A DNA stretch of 64,000 bases from Paralithodes platypus. Taxonomy: Eukaryota; Arthropoda; Malacostraca; Decapoda; Lithodidae. Shown here in pieces: positions 1 to 9,568 of the stretch. The notes beneath the pieces were generated by a model. That model did not search any database. It had not been told where the DNA came from and saw nothing but the letters and a program-made list of their open reading frames with translations. Positions within the stretch are counted from its first letter, which is position 1. The number at the start of each line of letters is the position of its first letter. The position numbers and the translations under genes were made by a program. The stretch lies in NCBI GenBank assembly GCA_032716605.1, contig CM064509.1, positions 44,074,120 through 44,138,119 of the forward strand. Reading direction: 5' to 3'.

Positions 1-457
1 ATAATATGTAGCCACCAGCGGGGTGTTTTTACCCAAAATAGGGCTGTTTACGTGATCATTTTCATGCCTGAATAAGACCCAGAGCGTAAAACAAGTGTCT
101 ATCCCTGAAAGGGCATAAACAGAGCTTTCCAATGACACCACAACGATCCTTGTATGACCGCTAGTTTTCTTGCAACAACCGCGCAACACGAGTGCAAAAA
201 CCATGTAATTCGGTACTTTCCCCATACAATTCACTATGTAGCGATTGTGAGAGGGTGGAGGAGGGTGGGATTCATGTCAGTTTGTCCACCGCGGTGGTCT
301 GGAGCAGTCATACGCTCGCTACTCTCCTGCCACCACTTGTCTCTCCCTCTCAGCAACATTACGTGCTGAAATTGCCACACGACCTATGTCGCGCGCCGCC
401 ACATAGTCCAAATTTATTTCACTAGACTTATGTTGCACGCCACCAGTTAAGGGTTAA
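1..457 (-). mobile_element. MITE-1 copy (TTAA type), cut by the window edge
   Basis: Reverse-orientation copy of a 488-bp non-autonomous element present eight times here. The element's left end (CCCTTAA.. after TTAA) lies at 454-457; the other end, some 35 bp, is outside the window. Other copies show TTAA target duplications and short terminal inverted repeats (CCCTTAATTAGCGGC against CACCTTACGAGCGGC). It sits directly against the Penelope-like reading frame. No transposase is encoded. Confidence 0.85.
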
Positions 458-2757
458 AAACACTTGGGAAGGACAATTCTATTGTGATAATAATACCTGA
501 TAAGGGTAAGGGAGTTGTATTGTTAAACAAAACAGACTACCTTGATAAGATGAAGAATATTCTCGATGATGAATCAAAGTTCAAAAAGTTAAATGAAGTA
601 TCTTTGATAATGTGATTAGACTAGAAGATAAATTAATAAACAAAATACTGCGAACAATCAAGGAGAAAATAGGATCTGATGTTTATAATTGGCTCTATGC
701 TACGGGGTCAAGTCCAGGTATCATTTATTGTCTTCCAAAAGTCCACAAAGCCAATATACCCTTAACCCATAAACGGCGAGCGCCTCATTTGAGTCTGAAC
801 CCTAGGAGGGCGAGCGTCCTCATATGAGCCATGGCCTAAAAAAAGCCTTTCCAAACATCCCACTGTTACTCAAAACAAAGGAATGTGTAAATATGTGAGG
901 CAATTCCTCTCCATACATCGTATCACTCCTCCACATGTGTCCAAATTCCCCCCCCCCCCCCCTCCCTCAATTATCACCTATTTTTCTCTTATTCCTGTGA
1001 TTATCGGTTTATTTATGGCGCCAAAACTCCCTACCTAGTTTCAAGGTGGAAAAGGAGGGGTGTGGAGGGAGGAGAGAGAGAGAGACTAGCCCGCACTGCC
1101 TCCAGTCTCGCTCAAGAGCTCGTGAATGGAGGATGCATTTTCGCTCTCTGTCAACTCCATGAATGTACCGCTCGGCAATATTTTGTGTTAGTCACCCCCC
1201 AAATACTATTCCCACTTGTTTTATTGTTGTAACATGTAAGTATCTTCATATTAAACATAAATTAGGCGCATATGAATAAGTAATAACGATATTTATCGGA
1301 TAATGACGATTTTCGTCAGAAACTAATACAATAGCTTCGCCTCACAGGAAGTTTAACGAATCGGAGTCTCGCCGCGGATAGATTAAGGCCCATAATGTCG
1401 TGCATTAAGACTGCTGCATGCAACCTTTCTAAATTTCTTATTCCCTTAGTATCCCCATTCACTACCAATCAGTACACTTTGGCTAAATCTAAAGAATTTG
1501 TCAAGCAAATTGATTCTTTGAGCTTGCCATCTAATTTTGTAATGGCCAGCTATGATGTTGAATCCCATTTCACTAATGTTCCACTAAATGAGACTATAGA
1601 GATAATTTTGAATAAATATGACCCCACATATTTTTATGACTTAAGCAAGACTTTCCTAGGGAAATTATTAAAGTTTGCCACATCAGAATCTTGTTTTTTG
1701 TTTGATGGTTCGTTGTTTTATCAAGTTGATGGCATGAGTATGGGATCTTGCTTTGGACCTCTTTTTGCTAATACTTTCTTATGTACTTAGGAGGCCATGA
1801 GGCTTGATAGCTGTCCCTTGGATTGTAAACACTTATTTTATAGAAGATATGTTGATGATTTGTTTTTAATTTTTTATAGTGACTTTGCAAATCAGAGATT
1901 TTTTAGTTATATGAACAGCCAGCATAAAAATATTAAGTTCACGGTAGATAATGAATATAATAGTAAACTAGCATATTTAGATGTTTTAGTTAAAACGACT
2001 GATCAAGGACTAACCACAAGCATGTACCGTAAGCCCACCTTTACGAATGAGGGACTGAATTGGTTCAGTTTTACTCCCAGTGTTTACAAACTTATACATT
2101 ATTGAATAGACCCTATGATATGTGTTCAACTTATTTTGCTCTACATGAAGAAATATGCAAGCTGAGAAAATATGTTTGTGCAATAATTATACCGTAAATC
2201 TCTTCAATCATAGTGTCAAGACATTTCTGTATAATTTACTTTGTAAAGTAGAAATACCCAAATTTGAAGCTCCGAAGCTAAAGTATGTAAAAATGCCTTT
2301 CTATGGCGACATTAGCTATAAATACAAAAAGAATATGTTAAAGATTGTGAGTAACAGTTTTCCGGCAATAAACTTCAGAATAGTGTTTATGAATGATTAC
2401 AAAATTAGTAACTTTTTTCAACACAAGGACCTATTACCTAACCAGTTATGCTCAAACATTATATAATTATAAATTCACATGTCCTGGCTGTCAGGCCAGG
2501 TATATTGGATGTACTGGACTTACATTCAAAGTTAGGATATTTGAGCATATTGGAAAGAGTCATAGATCCGGTAAATTCTTACACAAAATGTAATTTTCCG
2601 CAATCAGAAATCATTCAAGGGAACAAGATCACCCGTTTTCAACTTGTAATTTTGAAATAATTGGTAGATTTCGTAATCACGCTGATGCACTAACTGGCGA
2701 GAAATTGCTAATTCATAAAATAAACCCCGAGTTTAACATTTCCAATACAGGTACTTC
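458..2757 (+). pseudogene. Penelope-like element: reverse transcriptase plus GIY-YIG endonuclease, broken
   Basis: Penelope-like retroelements encode an RT fused to a C-terminal GIY-YIG nuclease that primes insertion. The frame opens after the MITE at 458 with a DKGKGVVLL-type motif, runs to a PKVHKANIPL motif at about 735-764, resumes after an inserted MITE at 1386, and has the catalytic YVDD at 1848-1859. The nuclease lies at about 2470-2757: a CPGC pair, then RYIG (YIG at 2501-2509), an R..EH segment and the C-terminal EKLLIHKI. An in-frame TGA near 609, TAG at 1788 and TGA at 2103, plus shifts near 2110-2155 and 2455, make it inactive. The 5' part is missing or outside. Removing the MITE rejoins the frame exactly. 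The 3' part is probably at 20720-21339, beyond piggyBac-like element A. Confidence 0.88.
762..1386. mobile_element. MITE-3, TTAA-flanked, inside the Penelope-like RT
   Basis: TTAA at 762-765 and 1383-1386 bracket about 617 bp of non-coding DNA. The ends are imperfect inverted repeats: CCCATAAACGGCGAG on the left against TCTATCCGCGGCGAG read inward from the right. Deleting 621 bp (insert plus one TTAA) rejoins the RT frame at a conserved KANIPLRPIM stretch. A C-run (about 949-962) and a GA-run lie inside. TTAA duplication points to piggyBac-type mobilisation. Confidence 0.85.
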
Positions 2758-2767
2758 TTAACCTAAG

Positions 2768-2812
2768 ACGTGCGCACAGGGGGTAATAGACACTACACCC
2801 CTGTGCGCACGT
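2768..2812. repeat. 3'-terminal palindrome of piggyBac-like element A
   Basis: A perfect 15-bp inverted repeat, ACGTGCGCACAGGGG at 2768-2782 and its complement at 2798-2812, starts 6 bp inside the terminal TTAA. Element C has a degenerate version at 54206-54246. A role as a transposase binding site or hairpin end is inference. Confidence 0.8.
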
Positions 2813-3044
2813 ATGATGATTTTGGGGCCCATTGCCAATATCGATAAAAACTACATCAACGTGTAGGGAATGTTGGCGTGCATCGGCCCATATATATTTG
2901 ACCCCCAAAAAATGTCTGGGAGGGGGAGCGTTCCGTAGTTGGCAAATGTGGAGCGAATGGCACCGCGCGGCTAGATTGTCATCGAGCGGCGAGATTTCCC
3001 GGGCGAATATTCCCGCACCCAGGGGGTGGAACCAGAGGGAGGAG

Positions 3045-3395
3045 GGGGTGGTATAGCGCGTAATATCGCGTATCTCTCCATTTTTGAGCTCTTTTATGCC
3101 ATTTAGACTACGTGTACGTATGTGCACATATGTGTACGTATGTAGGCCACCCATATAACAAGGAATATGCCGCATATAGACCAAATATTGCAATATATAA
3201 GCGAATTATCAATGAGTTTCTAGGCGGTAACGAAGATGTGGTTGTTGTCTGGCGGGAATGAAGAGGAGGAGAGGGTGTGTTGCGCCATAATATCACGTAT
3301 ATCTCGTATTTAGAGCACTGTCATGCTATAATAAAGACATGTATATATGTAGGCGTACCATATAACAAGGAATATACTGCATATAGACCAATATT
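3045..3395. repeat. Subterminal ~200-bp tandem repeats of piggyBac-like element A
   Basis: Two diverged units share a cgtaatatc(a/g)cgtat core, a gtacgtatgtaggc-like core and 'atataacaaggaatat' (3160-3176 and 3360-3376). Unit two is cut by the LINE and resumes at 5747 with 'gatgcgatatttacgcaaat'. Element C carries three such units at 53395-53960. Non-coding. Confidence 0.75.
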
Positions 3396-5667
3396 TTTAA
3401 CAACCAATTCAGAAAATTATGATGTTACAGTGAGGTCCCCACTTGGATCTTCTGATCACTGTCTGACACAGGCCACCTGTCTATCACCTACCACACCTTC
3501 CCACTCTGAACCTGTTTTGGTGACTAAATGGTATTACGATAGCGCAGACTGGGAGGGTCTTCAAAGTTTCTTTATTGATATTCCCTGGACCTATTTCTTT
3601 TCTAATGATGCACACTCCACCTTGAGCCACATACAAGATTTTGTAAAAATTGGAATGGAAACTTTTATTCCTCATCAAAAGTACAGTAAAAGATCTAATT
3701 CACCTAAATGGTTTGACATTAATTGTGCTAGAGTAACTGAACAAAAAGCAATAGCCTACAATGCATACACAAAATCAAAAACACATGAAGCCTTAAATTA
3801 CTTTAGAAACATCAGAAATCATGCCAAAACTGTATTAAACCTAACTAAATCAAACTTTCTCCACAAGCAGGCAAATACATTTCTAAATAATCCAAATGAT
3901 AACAAAATATTTTGATCTACTCTTAACTCATTTAAATCCAACTTCACTACTGCTTCATCCATTCCACCATTAAAATCTCCGACTGGCAATCTTGTAAGTG
4001 ACCCACGAGGTAAAGCTAACCTTCTTGCGGATATTTTCTCCACCAACTCAACCTTAGATGAAATAAATCAAGATGTCCCTGTACTTAATTTTAATTCGCC
4101 TGAAATTCCCTCACTTAAGATCCACACCAGACATGTCAAAACTATTTTGCAGAATCTCTCGGTAGATAAGGCTCCTGGTCCAGATGAAATTCCTCCAATA
4201 GTACTTAAGAATTGCTCCTTGGTGCTCGCTCCTGTATTGGCAAAAATTTTCCGTCTGTGTACTCATACCTCATGCTTCCCAGTACCCTGGAAAGAAGCAA
4301 ACATCCATCCAGTTCCTAAAAAAGGTGCCTCTTCAGATCCATCAAACTACAGACCAATAGCTATAACTTCCACTCTTGGTAAAGTCTTTGAAATTATATT
4401 AAATAATCACATAATTAAGCATCTTGAGAATAATAAATTAATCAGTGATAGGCAATATGGTTTTAGACGATGTCGATCAGCTGCAGACATGCTTTGCCTT
4501 CTTACGCATCAAATCAACCAAGCTACAGACCAACATGGTGAAACACATACAATAGCACTGGATATATCAAAGGCATTTGATAGAGTCTGGCATCAATCCT
4601 TAGTGTCGAAGATGTCACACTACGGCCTTGCATCATTAGTTCCACTAATTTCTTCTTATCTTAATAACAGAAAAATATGTGTAATGGTAGATGACCTTTA
4701 TTCTCAATTTCACTCAATAAATGCTGGTGTTCCCCAGGGATCAGTTTTGGCCCCAATTCTGTTCCTCATTCATATCAATGATCTCATATCTACCACTCAT
4801 AATCCAATACATTCCTACGCAGATGACTCAACACTCCACAGTTCCTTCACATTTACCAATTCTTTCACCCAACCCGATCTTATAAATTCAAAAATAAACA
4901 CTGCAATTTCTCTGAACCAGGACCTTTCTAGAATTGATTGATGGGGACAAAAGAATCTAGTTTCCTTTAATGCACAGAAAACCAAGTACATTCAATTTTC
5001 TAACCGACAGAATCTCACTGACTCCCATATATTTTTTAATGATGTAAATATTCCCACTTCCCCTAGTATTGACATTCTCGGTGTAACATTAACTACTAAC
5101 TTGAGCTGGACACATTATGTTAGAAGCATTGCTAAGAATGCCTCTAAAAAACTGGGACTCCTGTACAGAGTTCGAGAATTCTTCACTGACGAGCAGTTGG
5201 CCGTGATATATAAAAGTCATGTGCGTTCTGAGATGGATTACTGTTCACCTCTGTGGGGTGGAAGTGGAGTGGTTGCATTGAGGCAGTTGGACAAAATTCA
5301 AAATAAAGCTATTAGATTAATCAATAACCCTGCAATCACACAGAACCTTCCTACATTATCCATACGAAGAAACGTTGCATCCCTTGCATTATTCTACAGA
5401 TATTTTCACAGCAATTGTTCCGAGGAACTTGCTTCAATTGTGCCGCCTCTCCACATCTTTCCCCGTAGAACTAGGGCAGCTGAGAGCGCCCATGAATTTA
5501 CACTTTCTCCTCCACAATGCAAAACTTCTGCTTATCAGAATTCATTTATCCCCAGAGCTACTACTCTTTGGAATTCACTTCCCTCGAATTGCTTTCCACA
5601 AACTTACAATCTACAAATGTTTAAATCCAGTTGTTACAAACATTTTATGAATGGAGGATGCCTTTAG
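3396..5667 (+). pseudogene. LINE ORF2: endonuclease tail and reverse transcriptase, two stops
   Basis: One frame stays open from the truncation point to TAG at 5665-5667 except for TGA at 3913-3915 and TGA at 4939-4941. It begins in the C-terminal AP-endonuclease region (SSDHCLT near 3454). RT motifs follow: DKAPGPDEIPP (about 4168), PSNYRPIAITS (about 4339), DISKAFDRVWH (about 4561), AGVPQGSVLAPILF (about 4723) and catalytic YADD at 4816-4827. The C-terminal part (5101-5667) has the usual IYKSHVRSEMDYCSPLW and later LWNSLP motifs. The clade is assigned only to the jockey/CR1/L2 group. Confidence 0.88.
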
Positions 5668-5746
5668 GCACATGGACCCTTTTGTTTTATCTGTGTTTTT
5701 CCTTCCTCCGTTCATTGTCTCTTAAAAAAAAAAAAAAAAAAAAAAA
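3396..5746 (+). mobile_element. 5'-truncated poly(A) LINE (jockey/CR1/L2 group)
   Basis: Non-LTR retrotransposon in the 3' region of element A. AATATT at 3390-3395 recurs at 5747-5752 as a short target duplication, and the 3' end is a run of about 25 A (5724-5748). Element C holds the uninterrupted counterpart near 53430-53445. The 5' end is truncated within the endonuclease domain. Confidence 0.88.
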
Positions 5747-6163
5747 AATATTGATGCGATATTTACGCAAATTATGAATGTATTTATGGAGACGGAAGAC
5801 AAAAGGTGGGTGGGTGGGAGGGAGGGAGGGAGGGAGTGATGGAAGGAAGGAAGGAAGAAAGGAAGAAAGAAAGACAGCTGTGTGTATAATCTGGAGGCGC
5901 CCGAGGCATATGGATGTCGTGGGATTTTCAACCTTCTAGTCTAGCATGTATCTGATGTTCGTTGCCACCCGGGAGCCCATAGGGTGGAGAGAGAGTGTGA
6001 GAGTATTTACTTAGTAACATGAGTCATGAATGAATGAAGAGAGAGAGAGAAAGTGAGACATGCGTATGTCGTTCGTATAGATGGCTTTCAGAATTGCATT
6101 TTTATGCAAGCAGACATTGCATTTTAGACACATGTGAAGTATGCACAGAAATAGCTAGGCCAT
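5747..6163. other. Non-coding 3' region of element A between LINE and LTR element 1
   Basis: Resumes the interrupted subterminal repeat. It contains a GGGA/GGAA-rich microsatellite at about 5803-5872 and GA-rich tracts at 6037-6052. The segment 'tgcatttttatgcaagcagacattgcattt' region (about 6096-6126) is shared with element C near 53065-53095. No gene seen. Confidence 0.75.
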
Positions 6164-8507
6164 TGTGACGCCTACCAGCGTTGGCAGAATCGCCTCTCGT
6201 TAGCCACTAGCGCTCGCCAGGGCAGTGAAATAGGCTACAGTTATCAGAGAATGTTGTTCTTTCTTTCATAGTACTTGCATTGTTACAGACAGTCCAGTGG
6301 TGGTCTTTATTTTCGTCTGTGACAACGGGAAGTATTTTATATCATGAGTAGAATATAAGATGCATTGTAGTGTGAAGTTGAGAGAGAGAGCGAGCTGGCA
6401 GCGAGGGGGTAGTAAGTGTTGCCTCCCTCCTCCCTCCTCCCTCCTCCTCGCTCGGAGGAGTTTCCCGCCCGCGCGGGCTTTCTCTCGTCTTTGATTGGCT
6501 GGTGGTTCTTGGCGCGTCCTAGGGGCCTGCTGCCTTGTGACGTATCGGCCTGTGATTGGCCGACCATCATGCCTTTGTGGGATCCAGAGGGTCCCGAGGA
6601 GCTACCCTCAGAGCAGGCTAGGGACGCACACGACTAACATCCTTTTTACAACTGTCCCCCATATCTCCACCATTCTGATACTGTCTCTCTAAGTCAACTT
6701 CCTTTCTTTCATTCCTCTAATCTTTTAACGTCACAGCACTCCCTTTGGGTTCTGTACACGATTTCATATCGGCCCATCGTATTGTGTGCGTTGCTCTCAT
6801 ATATATTTCCATGTATTAGAATAGGCTATAAGGGTTCTTAGTCTATGGAGGTTTGATGACTCTGTGTGTGTCTCCCTCAGTGTCCTTAGTTTATGGAGGT
6901 TTGGTGACTCTTTGTGTGTGTCTCCCTCATTATCATTAGTGCTCTGCTGGGTTATTTAATGCTAGACTGGGATGAGGTTTCTGTTGTCGTTGTCACCGAT
7001 GTGTGTATGGTTTGCTTATACCTACACGACTTCGACGGTTTCTGTGGTAGCCTAGGTTGTCTTTTTGGTTGTGTCTTTTGCGAGTGCAGCATTGTGTTGT
7101 AAGAGGTCATTAGCCTACTACCTTATAACACAGTGCTGCCTCTTTGCTTGACTTTAGAGGGATCGCCAGGGTAGAACCAGATACTTGAGATCTGGATCTA
7201 CCAAGAGAGCATCCCCGTCATTAACGTAACTTTAATCATACCGCCTTAACCCTTAATTAGCGGCTCACCACATAAGTCGAGTTAAATAAAGCTGGACTAT
7301 GTGGCGGCGCTCGACATAACTCGAGTGGCAATTTCAGCACGTAATGTTGCTGAGAGAGAGAGACAAGTGGTGGCAGGAGAGTAGCGAGCGTATGACTGCT
7401 CCAGACCACCGCGGCGAACCTACTGACACGAATCTCACCTCCCTCCTACCTCTCTCACTCGCTATATAAGGAATTGTATGGGGAAAGTGCCTAATTACAT
7501 GCTTTTTGCACTCGCGTTGCACGGTTATTGCAAGAAAACTAGCCATCATAAAAGGATCGTTATGGTGTCATTCGAAAGCTCTGTTTATGCCCTTTCAGGG
7601 ATAGATACTTGTTTTACGTTCTGGGTCTTATTTAGGCATGAAAATGATCACGTAAACAGCCCTATTTTGGCTAAAAACACCCCGCTAGGCGGTACATATA
7701 AATAAACCGCATAGGCCGCTCTTAAGGTGTTAAGGACAACGCTAGGCTATGAGCCTGTCTTGCTCAGCCACAGTTTCCTAACTTTGATATCCCAGCTAGA
7801 CTTTATTCGCCGAGAAGACACTAGTTAGGACATAAGCTCATTTTGTTATGTATGCATTATTATTCAGTATTTATTAGTCTAGGTTGTTGTTGAGTTGCAC
7901 AACCATAGCCGACTGTTTCGTTGATGAGGAAGTACTTCTTTTAGTGTCGAGCATTACTGCCGTTGCGCATTTATAGTATTCTCGTGTCAGTTAACATTAT
8001 ATGTCCTATCTTTTAGTGTATTCAGTCTACACGTGTGGTGTCCTGCCTCCTGCCTTTATATAATTTAAGATACGAGCATCTTATGAGCAACAGACTTTCT
8101 TCAGAAGTTTCCAGGTCTATGCTGTAGGACTATACTTCACTTTCTTTTAGATAGGAGTGAAGAGTTTATTGTTGTTTAGAGTAACTGTATTGAAGCATCT
8201 TTTTATTGTATTAAATCTTGCAGTGATTTAATTGATCTTTCCATAGCTTCACTTTTATGCATTTTAACGTAACTCGCATCTTGTTTGTTATCAGGCTATA
8301 CCAGTGTGGGTTAGCCTGAAGTAGAGTACATTTATGCCCAGTTAAGGATACCCCATTATCGCAGATTAACTTTGGAGGGTATAGGTGTTTTTGTTCGCCG
8401 GCATATAAGTTCGAGGGTTTGGATCTAGCGTACCGTTGTTGCATAGTGCCCTATTACTAGTCCAATCATTAAGTGCCCTTGTTTTATTCGTAGCCCCGGT
8501 CGTAACA
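6164..8507 (+). repeat. 5' LTR of element 1
   Basis: 2344 bp including a 484-bp net MITE-1 insertion, hence about 1860 bp, against 1856 bp for the 3' LTR at 14627-16482. By eye the two differ at a few percent of sites. Small open frames (for example about 6914-7102) recur in the 3' LTR but look like chance frames. The promoter is expected here but no core motif is claimed. Confidence 0.92.
7246..7733 (+). mobile_element. MITE-1 copy in the 5' LTR of element 1
   Basis: TTAA at both ends (7246-7249, 7730-7733). The 3' LTR keeps the empty site at 15703-15706 (ccgccTTAAggacaac), proving TTAA duplication and insertion after integration of the retroelement. Confidence 0.95.
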
Positions 8508-8509
8508 AA

Positions 8510-8520
8510 TGGCGACCTTG
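8510..8520 (+). other. Primer binding site of element 1
   Basis: TGGCGACC starts two bases after the LTR end (CGTAACA, ending 8507). TGGCGACC-type sites complementary to a tRNA 3' end occur in several gypsy lineages; the primer tRNA is not assigned. Element 2 has the same octamer at 39359-39366 on minus. Confidence 0.7.
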
Positions 8521-8791
8521 CCTAGTATCTTATTTTAGTAGAAACCAGGATCCATTTGTTGATATTTGCAGTAATAACAAATAGTGCCCTTGCCTGGTAT
8601 CTAAGGAAGAATTGCAGGATTGTTGGACATTTATTTTTTGAGGATTATTTTGGACACGTTGAATTTTTTTTGACAACGTAGTATAGCACTTGAGTTGTCT
8701 TCGAGCATTTTATATTTTTGAGTGAATAGTGCTACATGAGAGTTTAGGTACTCCTTTTTTTTATAAACGTTGAGAATTTTTGGTGGACACT

Positions 8792-9568
8792 ATGTCGAAC
8801 GACGGATCTATGTACGGTGAGGACACAGTATGGGAAGCAGACTCTGAGGTGCAGCAGCGGGGTTTGTTAGAAGGCATTAGAGTAATAACTAGTGAGGAGG
8901 ATGCAAGGAAGTTTCTGGAGATGCCTATTACTGTTGACCGGGTGTCGGGGATTGATCGGTATGGTCTCCAGTGGTTGGCCACAGTCATGGGTCATGTGGG
9001 CACTAGCAGCAGCATGACGAGAGGTGACCTGGTGGCCTGTGTGCTCGGCGGGGTGCGTGGGGCTTCGGGTGGAGCGGGAGCTGGGGCACCTTCGGCCCAG
9101 CCCCCATTCCACTCGACTCCTACCATGGAGCCCCCTCGGGCTCCGGAGCCGGGTACGTTCCCGCAGGCCGATAGTCACTGGCAGCGTGGTTTGCACTTGG
9201 GTGGGTCTCCAATTGTTGCATCTCCTCCTCCTCAAGGTTTAACTGCAGATATGCTCTTCCAGATTGAGATGGCTAAGACTCAGGCAGAGGAGAGAAAGGC
9301 CAGACATGAGGCTGAGCTCAGGCAGCAGCAGCAGCAGCGGGAAGCTGAGCTTCAGATTGAGGCTACGAAGTACTGTGCAGACATAGACCTTGAGAAGTCT
9401 CGGGTGGAGTCAACAGGGCAGCGTCTCGGTTCTGGGAATCGAGGTCTTGATCAGTCTTTATCGCACCTTCTTAAGTTAGTCCCTACATTTGACGAGTCGG
9501 GTGTCACCGAATTTTTCCTGCGTTTTGAGAAGAAGTGCCGGGAGCACCAATGGCCCTTCCTCACCTAA
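8792..9568 (+). pseudogene. gag: Gag of element 1, internally deleted
   Basis: Gag forms the retrotransposon particle. The first ATG of the frame is at 8792 (MSNDGSMYGED). Landmarks: acidic N-terminus, a Gly/Ala/Pro-rich linker (about 9060-9230), a Gln/Glu/Arg-rich likely coiled coil (about 9265-9400) and DQSLSHLLKLVPTFDESGVTEFF (quoted here only as a landmark at 9448-9516) in the capsid-like part. Just after CREHQWP (about 9550) it jumps into sequence next to the zinc knuckle and stops at 9566-9568. Element 2 still carries the intervening segment of roughly 200 codons (about 37100-37800), so this copy has a deletion plus frame change. Confidence 0.85.

Noticed and set aside
2708..3193. 161-codon frame on minus over the element A terminus
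   Set aside because: Spans the end of the Penelope-like frame, a terminal palindrome and tandem repeats; no motif.
6914..7102. 62-codon frame in the 5' LTR of element 1, repeated at 15371-15559
   Set aside because: Repeated only because the LTR is repeated; no conserved motif and no counterpart seen in element 2 LTRs.
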